Of a stretch of 61,333 nucleotides of DNA, positions 39,329-46,845 are shown piece after piece. The notes under the pieces were generated by a model. The model ran no database searches, was not told the origin of the DNA, and saw nothing but the letters and a program-made list of their open reading frames with translations. The DNA comes from Streptomyces spinosisporus (GTDB lineage Bacteria > Actinomycetota > Actinomycetes > Streptomycetales > Streptomycetaceae), in the NCBI RefSeq assembly GCF_022698145.1, contig NZ_JALDAX010000031.1, forward strand, positions 1 to 61,333. Reading direction: 5' to 3'. The translations under genes were made by a program, and so were the position numbers. How positions within the stretch are numbered: position 1 is the stretch's first letter; each line of letters begins with the position of its first letter.

Positions 39329-39615
39329 CGCTCTCAGGCTCCGTCCACCTCGGTTTCGCAGGACAGTAGTAACCCGCGGCGACCAGCGTCATTACATCTG
39401 AGGGGAATCTGAGCATCACGATCCGATAGCAATCGGACACGTGTCGTAGCAGTTCTCCGTGGGCGCGTATCGGCCGGATAACGGAAGCGGCGCTCAACCG
39501 GAACCCACTTGACGCCGTCGTCGTCCATCAGCGTGACTGCCTTGGGGCACGCGCGCGTGCGCGCGCATTTTGTATCCATCCTGATCGTACGGCCTATGAA
39601 CCGAAGGAGGACCGG
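39329..39615. promoter_or_regulatory. Divergent gluA-response regulator intergenic region
   Basis: These 287 bp serve gluA (minus) and the OmpR-type regulator (plus). They hold a direct repeat ATCTGAG at 39396-39402 and 39407-39413 (11-bp period) and a 22-bp alternating purine-pyrimidine tract at 39547-39568. No clear -35/-10 pair was assigned. Confidence 0.5.
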
Positions 39616-40302
39616 ATGAGGCTGCTCCTCGTCGAGGACGACAACCACGTGGCCGCCGCTCTTTCTGCGGTGCTGGCACGGCACGGTTTCGACGTCACCC
39701 ACGCGCGCAGCGGCGAGGAGGCGATCCAGGCGCTCGTTCCGGAGAGTGACGGCTTCGGCGTCGTCCTGCTCGACCTGGGACTGCCCGACCAGGACGGCTA
39801 CGAGGTCTGCGGCAAGATCCGCAAGCGCACCAGCACCCCGGTGATCATGGTCACCGCCCGCTCCGACGTCCGCTCCCGCATCCACGGCCTCAACCTCGGC
39901 GCCGACGACTACGTGGTGAAGCCGTACGACACCGGAGAACTGCTCGCGCGGATCCACGCCGTCAGCCGGCGCACCTCCCACGAGGACGCCGCCTCGGGCG
40001 CCGACAGCGAGCTGCGCCTCGGGTCCGTGCTCATCGAGCTGCCCACCCGGCAGGTCAGTGTGGACGGTTCGGTTGTCCAACTGACCCGCAAGGAGTTCGA
40101 CCTTCTCGCCCTGCTCGCGCAGCGCCCCGGAGTCGTCTTCCGGCGGGAGCAGATCATCAGCGAGGTGTGGCGCACCAGCTGGGAGGGGACCGGACGCACC
40201 CTGGAGGTGCATGTGGCGTCCCTGCGCGCCAAACTGCGCATGCCCGCCCTGATCGAGACCGTACGCGGCGTCGGCTACCGGCTCGTCGCCCCCTCCTCGT
40301 AG
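39616..40302 (+). CDS. OmpR/PhoB-family response regulator
   Basis: This 228-residue regulator has a receiver domain with Asp53 (VVLLDLGLPDQDG) and a winged-helix Trans_reg_C domain (about 130-225: LTRKEFDLLALLAQRPGVVFRRE ... LEVHVASLRAKL). ATG at 39616 has AGGAGG about 7 nt upstream. The cognate kinase follows after 9 nt. The position facing gluABCD suggests control of amino acid uptake; from memory the S. coelicolor equivalent is SCO5778. Confidence 0.92.
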   Translation: MRLLLVEDDNHVAAALSAVLARHGFDVTHARSGEEAIQALVPESDGFGVVLLDLGLPDQDGYEVCGKIRKRTSTPVIMVTARSDVRSRIHGLNLGADDYVVKPYDTGELLARIHAVSRRTSHEDAASGADSELRLGSVLIELPTRQVSVDGSVVQLTRKEFDLLALLAQRPGVVFRREQIISEVWRTSWEGTGRTLEVHVASLRAKLRMPALIETVRGVGYRLVAPSS

Positions 40303-40311
40303 CGTGCACGG

Positions 40312-41715
40312 GTGCACACACGTCTTCTTCCGCTGCTCATCGTCCTGATGGCAGCCGTGCTGCTCGCGCTCGGCATTCCGCTGGCCGTGAGCGTGGCCGC
40401 CACGCAGCAGCAGAAGGTGGTCGTCGACCGGATCGACGACACGGCACGCTTCGCGTCCCTCGCCCAGTTCGTCACCGACGCCTGCAGCTCCACGCGTACG
40501 TCCACGGACGAGCGCCTCGAAACCCTCACCAGCGAACTGGCCAGCTACTACGGCGTCTACGGCATCAAGGCCGGCGTCTTCTGCCGTACCGACGTCCCCA
40601 TGACCCAGGCGCCGCACACCTTCTATCTACCCAACGAGGGCGAGGTCCGCGACGCGTTCGCCGAGGCCCTGCTCAGCCGCCGCAGCCACGACCCGGAGCA
40701 GGTGTGGCCCTGGCAGCGCGGCCGTCTCGTCGTCGCCTCCCCGGTCATCCGGGACGGTGACGTCGTCGCGGTCGTCGTCACCGACTCGCCCACCGGGCAG
40801 CTGCGCTCACGCATCCTGCACGGCTGGCTGATCATCGGGGCGGGCGAGATCGCCGCGATGCTGCTGGCCGTCGGCGCCGCGCTCCGGCTGACGGGGTGGG
40901 TGCTCAGGCCCGTACGGGTGCTGGACGCCACCACCCACGCGATCGCGAGCGGCCGGCTGAAGTCGCGGGTCGCGGCCGCGGGCGGGCCGCCGGAACTCAG
41001 ACGCCTGGCCCGGGCGTTCAACGAGATGGCGGACAACGTCGAGGACGTCCTGGAGCAGCAGCGCGCCTTCGTCGCCGACGCCTCGCATCAGCTGCGCAAC
41101 CCGCTCGCCGCGCTGCTGCTGCGGATCGAACTGCTCGCTCTCGAACTGCCCGAGGACAACGAGGAGATCGCGTCGGTGCGCACCGAGGGCAAGCGCCTCG
41201 CCGAAGTACTGGACGATCTGCTCGACCTGGCCCTGGCCGAGCACACCGAGGCCGATCTGCGGACCACCGACATCGGCGCGCTGACCGCCGAGCGCGTCGC
41301 CGCCTGGACACCGACGGCCGAGGCCAAGGGCGTGACGCTGGTGGGGGACTGCCCGCCGACCACGGCCTGGGCCGACCCGGTCACCCTCTCCAGCGCGCTG
41401 GACGCGGTGATCGACAACGCGGTCAAGTTCACGCCCGAGGGAGAGTGCGTCGAGGTGACGGTCGCCGCCGACGGCGACGTCACGAGCGTCGTGGTCAGCG
41501 ACAACGGCCCGGGCCTGACCGACGAGGAACTCGGCCGGATCGGCGACCGCTTCTGGCGCAGCGGCCGCCACCAGAACATCAAGGGCTCCGGCCTCGGCCT
41601 GTCCATCTCGCGCACCCTGCTCGCGGCCGGCGGCGGCTCCATCTCCTACGCCCACCACGAACCGCACGGGCTGACGGTGCGGGTGTCGGTGCCGCGGAGC
41701 AGTCCTACGGCCTGA
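40312..41715 (+). CDS. Membrane sensor histidine kinase
   Basis: The 467-residue kinase partners the regulator just upstream. It has an N-terminal helix (about 4-28), an extracytoplasmic sensor of about 140 residues, a second helix (about 168-190, GWLIIGAGEIAAMLLAVGAAL), HAMP, HisKA with His259 (DASHQLRNPL), and HATPase motifs (VIDNAVKFTPEG, DNGPGL, GSGLGLS). It starts with GTG. The last 15 codons contain a partial direct repeat (TCCTACGGC) that continues past the stop. The stimulus is unknown. Confidence 0.92.
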   Translation: MHTRLLPLLIVLMAAVLLALGIPLAVSVAATQQQKVVVDRIDDTARFASLAQFVTDACSSTRTSTDERLETLTSELASYYGVYGIKAGVFCRTDVPMTQAPHTFYLPNEGEVRDAFAEALLSRRSHDPEQVWPWQRGRLVVASPVIRDGDVVAVVVTDSPTGQLRSRILHGWLIIGAGEIAAMLLAVGAALRLTGWVLRPVRVLDATTHAIASGRLKSRVAAAGGPPELRRLARAFNEMADNVEDVLEQQRAFVADASHQLRNPLAALLLRIELLALELPEDNEEIASVRTEGKRLAEVLDDLLDLALAEHTEADLRTTDIGALTAERVAAWTPTAEAKGVTLVGDCPPTTAWADPVTLSSALDAVIDNAVKFTPEGECVEVTVAADGDVTSVVVSDNGPGLTDEELGRIGDRFWRSGRHQNIKGSGLGLSISRTLLAAGGGSISYAHHEPHGLTVRVSVPRSSPTA

Positions 41716-41740
41716 CTGAGCACAAGCGGTCCTACGGCTT

Positions 41741-42739
41741 CTACGGCTTGACCGAGCGGTAATAGCGCCGTGCGCCCTCGTGCAGTGCCAGCGGGTCGGT
41801 GTAGATCGCGGTGCGCAGGTCCACGAGCTGGGCGGAGTGCACCCGGGTGCCGATCCCGTCCCGGCTCCTGAGCACGGTGCGGGTCACCCACTCGGTGAGC
41901 CTGGGGTCCACGTCCGCGCGCGTCATCAGCAGGTTGGAGACCGCGAGCGTCGGCACGGCGACCCCGTTCTGGACGCTGGGGTAGGCCGACTCCGGCATGT
42001 TGGTGGCGCGGTAGTAGCGGGTGGCACCGCCCTGGTCGTGCAGCTTGGCCACGAGTTCGGGCCCGATCGGCACGAACCGGAGGGTGAAGCGGTCCGCGAG
42101 CTGCTGCACCCCCACCGTGGGCAGTCCGCCCGACCAGAAGAACGCGTCGATCTTGCCCTGCCGCAGGCGGTCCGGGCCGGTGTCGATGCCGTCGGAGAAC
42201 GGCGTGATGTCCTTCTTCGCGTCGATGCCGGCCGCCTTGAGCACCCGGTCGGCGATCAGCCGCACACCCGAGCTGGGCGGCCCGACGGCCACCCGCTTGC
42301 CCTTCAGGTCCGCGACCGAGGCGATGTCCGAGTCACGCGGCACGACGAGCTGCACGTAGTCGTCGTAGAGCCGGGCGACACCGCGCAGCCCGCTCGCACC
42401 GGTCCGGTGTTCGAGCTTGTACGTCTCCACGGCGTCGGCCGCCGCGATGGTGAAGTCGGCCTCGCCGTCCGCCACGCGCGTGACGTTCTCCTGCGAGCCG
42501 TCGCTGGTCTTCAGCGTGACCTCGAGGTCGGGCATGTCCTTGTCGAGCGCGTTGCGCAGGAGCATGGCGTACTGCTGGTAGACCCCGGCCTTCGTGCCCG
42601 TGCTGATGGTGATCGTCCCGCTCGGAGCCGTGTCGCCCAGGGGCAGCAGCCACCACAGCAGCAGCCCGAGGACGACGACGCCGGCGGCCGCGCCCTCGAG
42701 GACACGGTGCCGGCCGACCCGGGGGAACATCTTGGACAT
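41741..42739 (-). CDS. TAXI-family TRAP transporter solute-binding protein
   Basis: The 332-residue protein has an N-terminal signal anchor (about 13-32, LEGAAAGVVVLGLLLWWLLP) and the TAXI signature ITISTGTKAGVYQQYAMLLRN. Further phrases are GEADFTIAAADAV, LKGKRVAVGPPSSGVR and DAFFWSGGLPTVGVQQL. TAXI proteins bind small organic acids or glutamate-like ligands, often with TRAP permeases, but no TRAP permease gene is present here, so it may act as a sensor component. It converges on the histidine kinase gene with a 25-bp gap, which suggests a role in sensing by that system. ATG at 42739 has AGGA about 8 nt upstream. Confidence 0.82.
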   Translation of the reverse strand: MSKMFPRVGRHRVLEGAAAGVVVLGLLLWWLLPLGDTAPSGTITISTGTKAGVYQQYAMLLRNALDKDMPDLEVTLKTSDGSQENVTRVADGEADFTIAAADAVETYKLEHRTGASGLRGVARLYDDYVQLVVPRDSDIASVADLKGKRVAVGPPSSGVRLIADRVLKAAGIDAKKDITPFSDGIDTGPDRLRQGKIDAFFWSGGLPTVGVQQLADRFTLRFVPIGPELVAKLHDQGGATRYYRATNMPESAYPSVQNGVAVPTLAVSNLLMTRADVDPRLTEWVTRTVLRSRDGIGTRVHSAQLVDLRTAIYTDPLALHEGARRYYRSVKP

Positions 42740-42819
42740 GCGTGGGATCCTGCCAGTCGCCGTACGGTGCTGACCAGGGCGGGAGTCACAACGGGATCGC
42801 AACGGGATCACGTCGGGCG

Positions 42820-42842
42820 TTGTCAGTGCCGGTCGCTACAGT
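42820..42842 (+). promoter_or_regulatory. RecA-NDp (PafBC-type) promoter of the MazG-like gene, leaderless
   Basis: TTGTCAGTGCC (42820-42830; 10 of 11 to consensus) is followed by GGTCGC and TACAGT (42837-42842). The ATG at 42850 lies exactly 7 nt later. Confidence 0.65.
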
Positions 42843-42849
42843 CGCCGTT

Positions 42850-43251
42850 ATGAGCTCATCGCCCGCCGACCTGGTCCGCCAGTTCCACCTCGCCGTAGGG
42901 CTGGACGCCCGCACCACGCCCACCGAGATCCCCGCCCCGCTGGCCGCCCACCGCGGAGAGCTGCTCGCCGAGGAGGCGGCGGAGGTCGCCGAGGTGGCGG
43001 TCACCGGCCCGCTCGACAAGCTGGCGCACGAACTGGCCGATGTCGTCTACGTCGCCTACGGCACGGCCCTGGTCCACGGCTTCGACCTCGACGCGGTGAT
43101 CGCCGAGATCCACCGCTCCAACATGACCAAGCTGGGCCCCGACGGCCAGGTCGCCCGCAGAGCCGACGGCAAGATCCTCAAGGGCGAGCACTACGACGCC
43201 CCGGACGTGTCGGCCGTGCTGCGCCGTCAGGGGTGGGCGCCCGACGCGTGA
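42850..43251 (+). CDS. MazG-like nucleotide pyrophosphohydrolase
   Basis: This 133-residue all-alpha NTP pyrophosphatase has the family metal-binding pattern in GELLAEEAAEVAEVAV and LAHELADVVYVAYGTALVHGFD (ExxE ... ExxD). MazG-type enzymes hydrolyse non-canonical or excess (d)NTPs. The protein is short, with a single MazG-like unit. ATG at 42850 lacks a Shine-Dalgarno sequence but lies 7 nt after the RecA-NDp -10, so the start and a damage-inducible role in cleaning the nucleotide pool are both supported. It ends 3 nt from the convergent cpeB-like gene. Confidence 0.8.
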   Translation: MSSSPADLVRQFHLAVGLDARTTPTEIPAPLAAHRGELLAEEAAEVAEVAVTGPLDKLAHELADVVYVAYGTALVHGFDLDAVIAEIHRSNMTKLGPDGQVARRADGKILKGEHYDAPDVSAVLRRQGWAPDA

Positions 43252-43254
43252 GCG

Positions 43255-44493
43255 TCAGGACTCGCCGACCGACGCTCCTGCCTCGGCCGCTCCCGCCTCG
43301 GCCGGCTCCGCCGTCTGCGAGGAGCGCTTGCGGGCGGTTCGGCGCCCGCCCAGGCGCCTCGCCAACGGCTCCGTATAGCGCGCGGTCAGCGGCCCGAGGA
43401 CGACCAGGATGAGGACGTAGGCGGTGGCGAGCGGCCCGAGCGACGGTTCGATGCCCGCGCCGACCGCGAGCCCGGCGATGACGATCGAGAACTCGCCGCG
43501 CGCCACCAGCGCCCCGCCCGCGCGCCAGCGGCCCCTGACGGAGATGCCGGCCCGCCGTGCCGCCCAGTAGCCGGTGGCGATCTTCGTCGCCGCCGTGAGC
43601 AGGGCCAGCGCCAGCGCGGGCAGCAGCACGGGCGGGATGCTCGCCGGATCGGTGTGCAGCCCGAAGAAGACGAAGAAGACGGCGGCGAAGAGGTCCCGCA
43701 GGGGGCTCAGCAGGGTGTGCGCGCCCTCCGCGACCTCGCCGGACAGGGCGATCCCGACGAGGAAGGCACCGACGGCGGCCGACACCTGGAGCTGCTGCGC
43801 GACGCCCGCGACCAGGATCGTCAGACCCAGCACGACGAGCAGCAGCTTCTCCGGATCGTCGTTGGAGACGAACCGCGAGATGACGCGTCCGTAGCGCACG
43901 GCGACGAAGAGGACCAGCCCGGCCGCCCCCAGCGCGACCGCCAGGGTCACGCTCCCGGCCAGCAGTCCGGCACCGGCCACGAGAGCGGTCACGATGGGCA
44001 GGTACACCGCCATCGCCAGGTCCTCCAGGACCAGCACGCTGAGGATCACCGGGGTCTCCCGGTTGCCGACCCGGCCCAGGTCGCCGAGGACCTTCGCGAT
44101 GACACCGGACGAGGAGATCCAGGTGACTCCGCCCAGCACCACGGCGGCCACCGGGCCCCAGCCGAGCAGCAGGGCGGCCACCGCGCCCGGCACGGCGTTC
44201 AGGGCGCAGTCGACCAGGCCCGACGGGTAGTGCGCTTTGAGGTTGGTGACCAGGTCACCGGCCGTGTACTCGAGGCCGAGCATCAACAGCAGCAGAATGA
44301 CGCCGATCTCGGCGCCGATGGCGACGAACTCCTCGCTCGCCCCGAGCGGCAGCAGACCGCCCTCGCCGAAGGCCAGCCCGGCCAGCAGATACAGCGGGAT
44401 GGGGGAGAGCTGGAAACGGCCGGCGGCCCGGCCGAGCAGACCGAGGCCGAGCAGGATGGAACCGAACTCGATCAACAACACCGCGGAGTGCAC
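43255..44493 (-). CDS. cpeB: CPA2-family cation/proton antiporter (CpeB-like)
   Basis: The 412-residue KefB/CPA2-type Na+(K+)/H+ antiporter has about 12 helices, with conserved segments GAEIGVILLLLMLGLEY, SSSGVIAKVLGDLG, ILSVLVLEDLAMAVYLP and ARGEFSIVIAGLAVGAG. The C-terminal 45 residues are a charged tail. It follows the RCK_C protein gene by 3 nt. In S. venezuelae a matching pair, CpeA-CpeB, is linked to cyclic di-AMP, where CpeA binds the nucleotide and is proposed to control CpeB. That assignment is from homology and gene order. Confidence 0.82.
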   Translation of the reverse strand: MHSAVLLIEFGSILLGLGLLGRAAGRFQLSPIPLYLLAGLAFGEGGLLPLGASEEFVAIGAEIGVILLLLMLGLEYTAGDLVTNLKAHYPSGLVDCALNAVPGAVAALLLGWGPVAAVVLGGVTWISSSGVIAKVLGDLGRVGNRETPVILSVLVLEDLAMAVYLPIVTALVAGAGLLAGSVTLAVALGAAGLVLFVAVRYGRVISRFVSNDDPEKLLLVVLGLTILVAGVAQQLQVSAAVGAFLVGIALSGEVAEGAHTLLSPLRDLFAAVFFVFFGLHTDPASIPPVLLPALALALLTAATKIATGYWAARRAGISVRGRWRAGGALVARGEFSIVIAGLAVGAGIEPSLGPLATAYVLILVVLGPLTARYTEPLARRLGGRRTARKRSSQTAEPAEAGAAEAGASVGES

Positions 44494-44496
44494 GGT

Positions 44497-44982
44497 TCAC
44501 TCCCGCCCGAGTATCGCCGCGGCGGCGTCCACGCCCTCGCGTGTGCCGACGACGATCACGATGTCACCGCCCGCCAGCCTGAAGTCGGGCGTCGGCGACG
44601 GAATCGCCTCGGCGCGGCGCAGCACCGCCACCACGGACGCGCCCGTCTCGGTCCGCATCCGGGTCTCGCCCAGCACCCGCCCGTTCCAGCGCGAGGCCGC
44701 AGCCACCTCGATCCGCTCGGCGACCAGACCCAGATCGGACGTGTACAGCAGGCTCGCGCTGTGGTGGGAGGGCTTGAGTGCGTCGATCAACGCGCCCGCC
44801 TCGGAACCGGTCAGCCGCAGCGAGTGGGCACAGGAGTCGGGGTCGTCGGCGCGGTACATGTTCACGGTGCGGGCACCGTCGCGGTGCGCCACCACGGACA
44901 GATGGCGTTGGTCACGGGTCACCAGGTCGTACTGAACCCCGATACCCGGCAGCGGCGTCGCCCTCAGTCGTGGCGCAGACAC
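44497..44982 (-). CDS. cpeA: RCK_C (TrkA-C) regulatory protein, CpeA-like
   Basis: The 161-residue soluble protein has an N-terminal regulatory segment and a C-terminal RCK_C domain (about 80-155: RWNGRVLGETRMRTETGASVVAVLRR ... DFRLAGGDIVIVVG). The same architecture occurs in KhtT, the regulatory subunit of KhtU antiporters. In S. venezuelae the homologue CpeA binds c-di-AMP through RCK_C. GTG at 44982 has AGGGGAG 5 nt upstream. It is the first gene of the antiporter operon. Confidence 0.83.
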   Translation of the reverse strand: MSAPRLRATPLPGIGVQYDLVTRDQRHLSVVAHRDGARTVNMYRADDPDSCAHSLRLTGSEAGALIDALKPSHHSASLLYTSDLGLVAERIEVAAASRWNGRVLGETRMRTETGASVVAVLRRAEAIPSPTPDFRLAGGDIVIVVGTREGVDAAAAILGRE

Positions 44983-45171
44983 GTTTCTCCCCTTGATCCG
45001 GCGTCATGGTCATGAGCTGCCGGTGATCAACCGGCCCGCTCGAATGCTGTCATCCGGCCGTACGGTGGCGACATGGGTGACGTGACGGATATACGCGGGC
45101 AGATGCCTGGGGCGAGGCTGGCCGGAGCCGTAGGGGGAGAGCCCGCTTGGTCCGGCAGAAGAGGGAGAACC

Positions 45172-46122
45172 GTGTCGCTGTTCTGGCGGATCTTCTCCCT
45201 CAACGCCGCGGGCCTGATCGTGGCCGCCGCCCTGCTGCTCGGCCCGGTCACCGTCTCCACACCCGTCCTGCCCGCCGAGGCGCTGGTCGTCGTCGCGGGC
45301 CTGGCCCTGCTGCTGGCCGCCAACGCGATGGTGCTGCGCCTCGGTCTCGTCCCGCTACGACGGCTCGGCCGGGCCATGGCCACCGCGGACCTGCTGCGCC
45401 CCGGAGCCCGCGCGGTCGTCGCGGGACCGGCGGAGGCGGCCGAGCTGATCACGACGTACAACACGATGCTCGACCGGCTGGAGAGCGAACGCGCGGCCGG
45501 TGCGGCCCGTGCCCTGTCCGCGCAGGAACGCGAACGGCAGCGCATCGCACGCGAACTGCACGACGAGGTCGGCCAGACCCTGACCGCCGTGCTCCTCCAG
45601 CTCAAGCGCGTCGCCGACCGGGTCCCCGAGGAGCTGCGCGCCGAGGTCGGCCAGGCACAGGAGGCCACCCGGGCGGGCCTCGACGAGATCCGCCGCATCG
45701 CCCGCCGGCTGCGCCCCGGCGTCCTGGAGGAACTCGGCCTGGTCAGCGCCCTGCGCTCGCTCGCCGCCGAGTTCACCACACACGGACTGACCGTGCGCCA
45801 CCACGTCGCCGGCGATCTGCCCCCGCTGACCGAGGAGTCGGAACTGGTGGTCTACCGCGTGGCCCAGGAAGGGCTCACCAACACCGCCCGGCACGCGCGT
45901 GCCGACCGCGCCGAGGTCCGGCTCCAGTCATGCGCCGACGGTGTCGAACTCCTCGTGCGCGACAACGGCAAGGGCCTCGGCAGCGCCCAGGAGGGGGCCG
46001 GAATCCGCGGCATGCGCGAACGGGCGCTCCTTGTGGGCGCCGACCTCTCGCTCGCACCGGGCCCCCAGGAGGGCACCGACGTACGGCTGCGCATACCCGT
46101 CGCGGCGGGAGGCCGCTCATGA
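45172..46122 (+). CDS. NarL-type sensor histidine kinase (HisKA_3)
   Basis: This 316-residue kinase has two N-terminal helices (NAAGLIVAAALLLGPV and ALVVVAGLALLLAANAMVL) and a HAMP-like segment. HisKA_3 carries His130 (ERQRIARELHDEVGQTLTAV), and the HATPase has VYRVAQEGLTNTARHARA and DNGKG. GTG at 45172 has GAGGGAG 4-6 nt upstream. The in-frame ATG at 45073 would add 33 residues, but those codons have poor G/C third-position bias. The stop overlaps the regulator gene (ATGA). The pair matches SCO5784-SCO5785, linked to antibiotic production and protein secretion in S. coelicolor. Confidence 0.88.
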   Translation: MSLFWRIFSLNAAGLIVAAALLLGPVTVSTPVLPAEALVVVAGLALLLAANAMVLRLGLVPLRRLGRAMATADLLRPGARAVVAGPAEAAELITTYNTMLDRLESERAAGAARALSAQERERQRIARELHDEVGQTLTAVLLQLKRVADRVPEELRAEVGQAQEATRAGLDEIRRIARRLRPGVLEELGLVSALRSLAAEFTTHGLTVRHHVAGDLPPLTEESELVVYRVAQEGLTNTARHARADRAEVRLQSCADGVELLVRDNGKGLGSAQEGAGIRGMRERALLVGADLSLAPGPQEGTDVRLRIPVAAGGRS

Positions 46123-46787
46123 CGCTCCCCGCCATGACGTCCCCCGCGCGCGTGCTGCTCGCGGACGACCACGCGCTCGTACGCCAGGGGGTACGGCTCA
46201 TCCTGGACGGCGAGCCGGATCTCACGGTCGTCGCCGAGGCGGGCGACGGAGCGGAGGCGGTCGAGCTGGCACGCGCGCGTGACGTCGATCTGGCCGTCCT
46301 GGACATCTCGATGCCCCGCATGACGGGCCTCCAGGCGGCCCGCGAACTCTCCCGCCGACTGCCCGGCCTGCGCATCCTCGTCCTGACGATGTACGACAAC
46401 GAGCAGTACTTCTTCGAGGCGCTCAAGGCCGGAGCCAGCGGCTACGTCCTCAAGTCCGCCGCCGACCGCGACCTGGTCGGGGCCTGCCGGGCGGCCGTAC
46501 GGGACGAGCCGTTCGTGTACCCGGGGGCGGAGCGGGCCCTCGTCCGCTCCTACCTGGAACGCCTGCACCGGGGCGACGACCTGCCCACGCGCGCGGTCAC
46601 CGAGCGCGAGGAGGAGATCCTCAAACTGGTCGCCGAGGGGCACACCTCGAAGGAGATCGGCGAGCTGCTCTTCATCAGCGCCAAGACGGTCGAGCGCCAC
46701 CGCGCGAACCTGCTGCACAAGCTCGGCATGCGCGACCGCCTCGAACTCACCCGCTACGCGATCCGCGCGGGCCTGATCGAGCCCTGA
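46119..46787 (+). CDS. NarL/LuxR-family response regulator
   Basis: The 222-residue regulator has a receiver (VLLADDHALVRQGV, Asp62 in LAVLDISMPRMTG, Lys in YVLKSA) and a LuxR-type HTH (about 155-215: LTEREEEILKLVAEGHTSKEIGELL-type, SAKTVERHRANLLHKLG). ATG at 46119 has GGGAGG 7 nt upstream and overlaps the kinase stop codon, so the pair is coupled. miaB follows after 58 bp. Confidence 0.92.
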   Translation: MTLPAMTSPARVLLADDHALVRQGVRLILDGEPDLTVVAEAGDGAEAVELARARDVDLAVLDISMPRMTGLQAARELSRRLPGLRILVLTMYDNEQYFFEALKAGASGYVLKSAADRDLVGACRAAVRDEPFVYPGAERALVRSYLERLHRGDDLPTRAVTEREEEILKLVAEGHTSKEIGELLFISAKTVERHRANLLHKLGMRDRLELTRYAIRAGLIEP

Positions 46788-46845
46788 GCCGCCGGTTGTC
46801 CACAGGCCGACCGGAGGCACTTCCGGCACCGCCTACCCTTGTCAC

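Noticed and set aside
45073..45171. ATG at 45073 as the start of the NarL-type kinase
   Set aside because: The 33 extra codons have many A/T third positions, unlike the rest of the gene, while GTG 45172 has a strong GAGGGAG site. TACGGT 6 nt before 45073 keeps a small chance of a leaderless long form.
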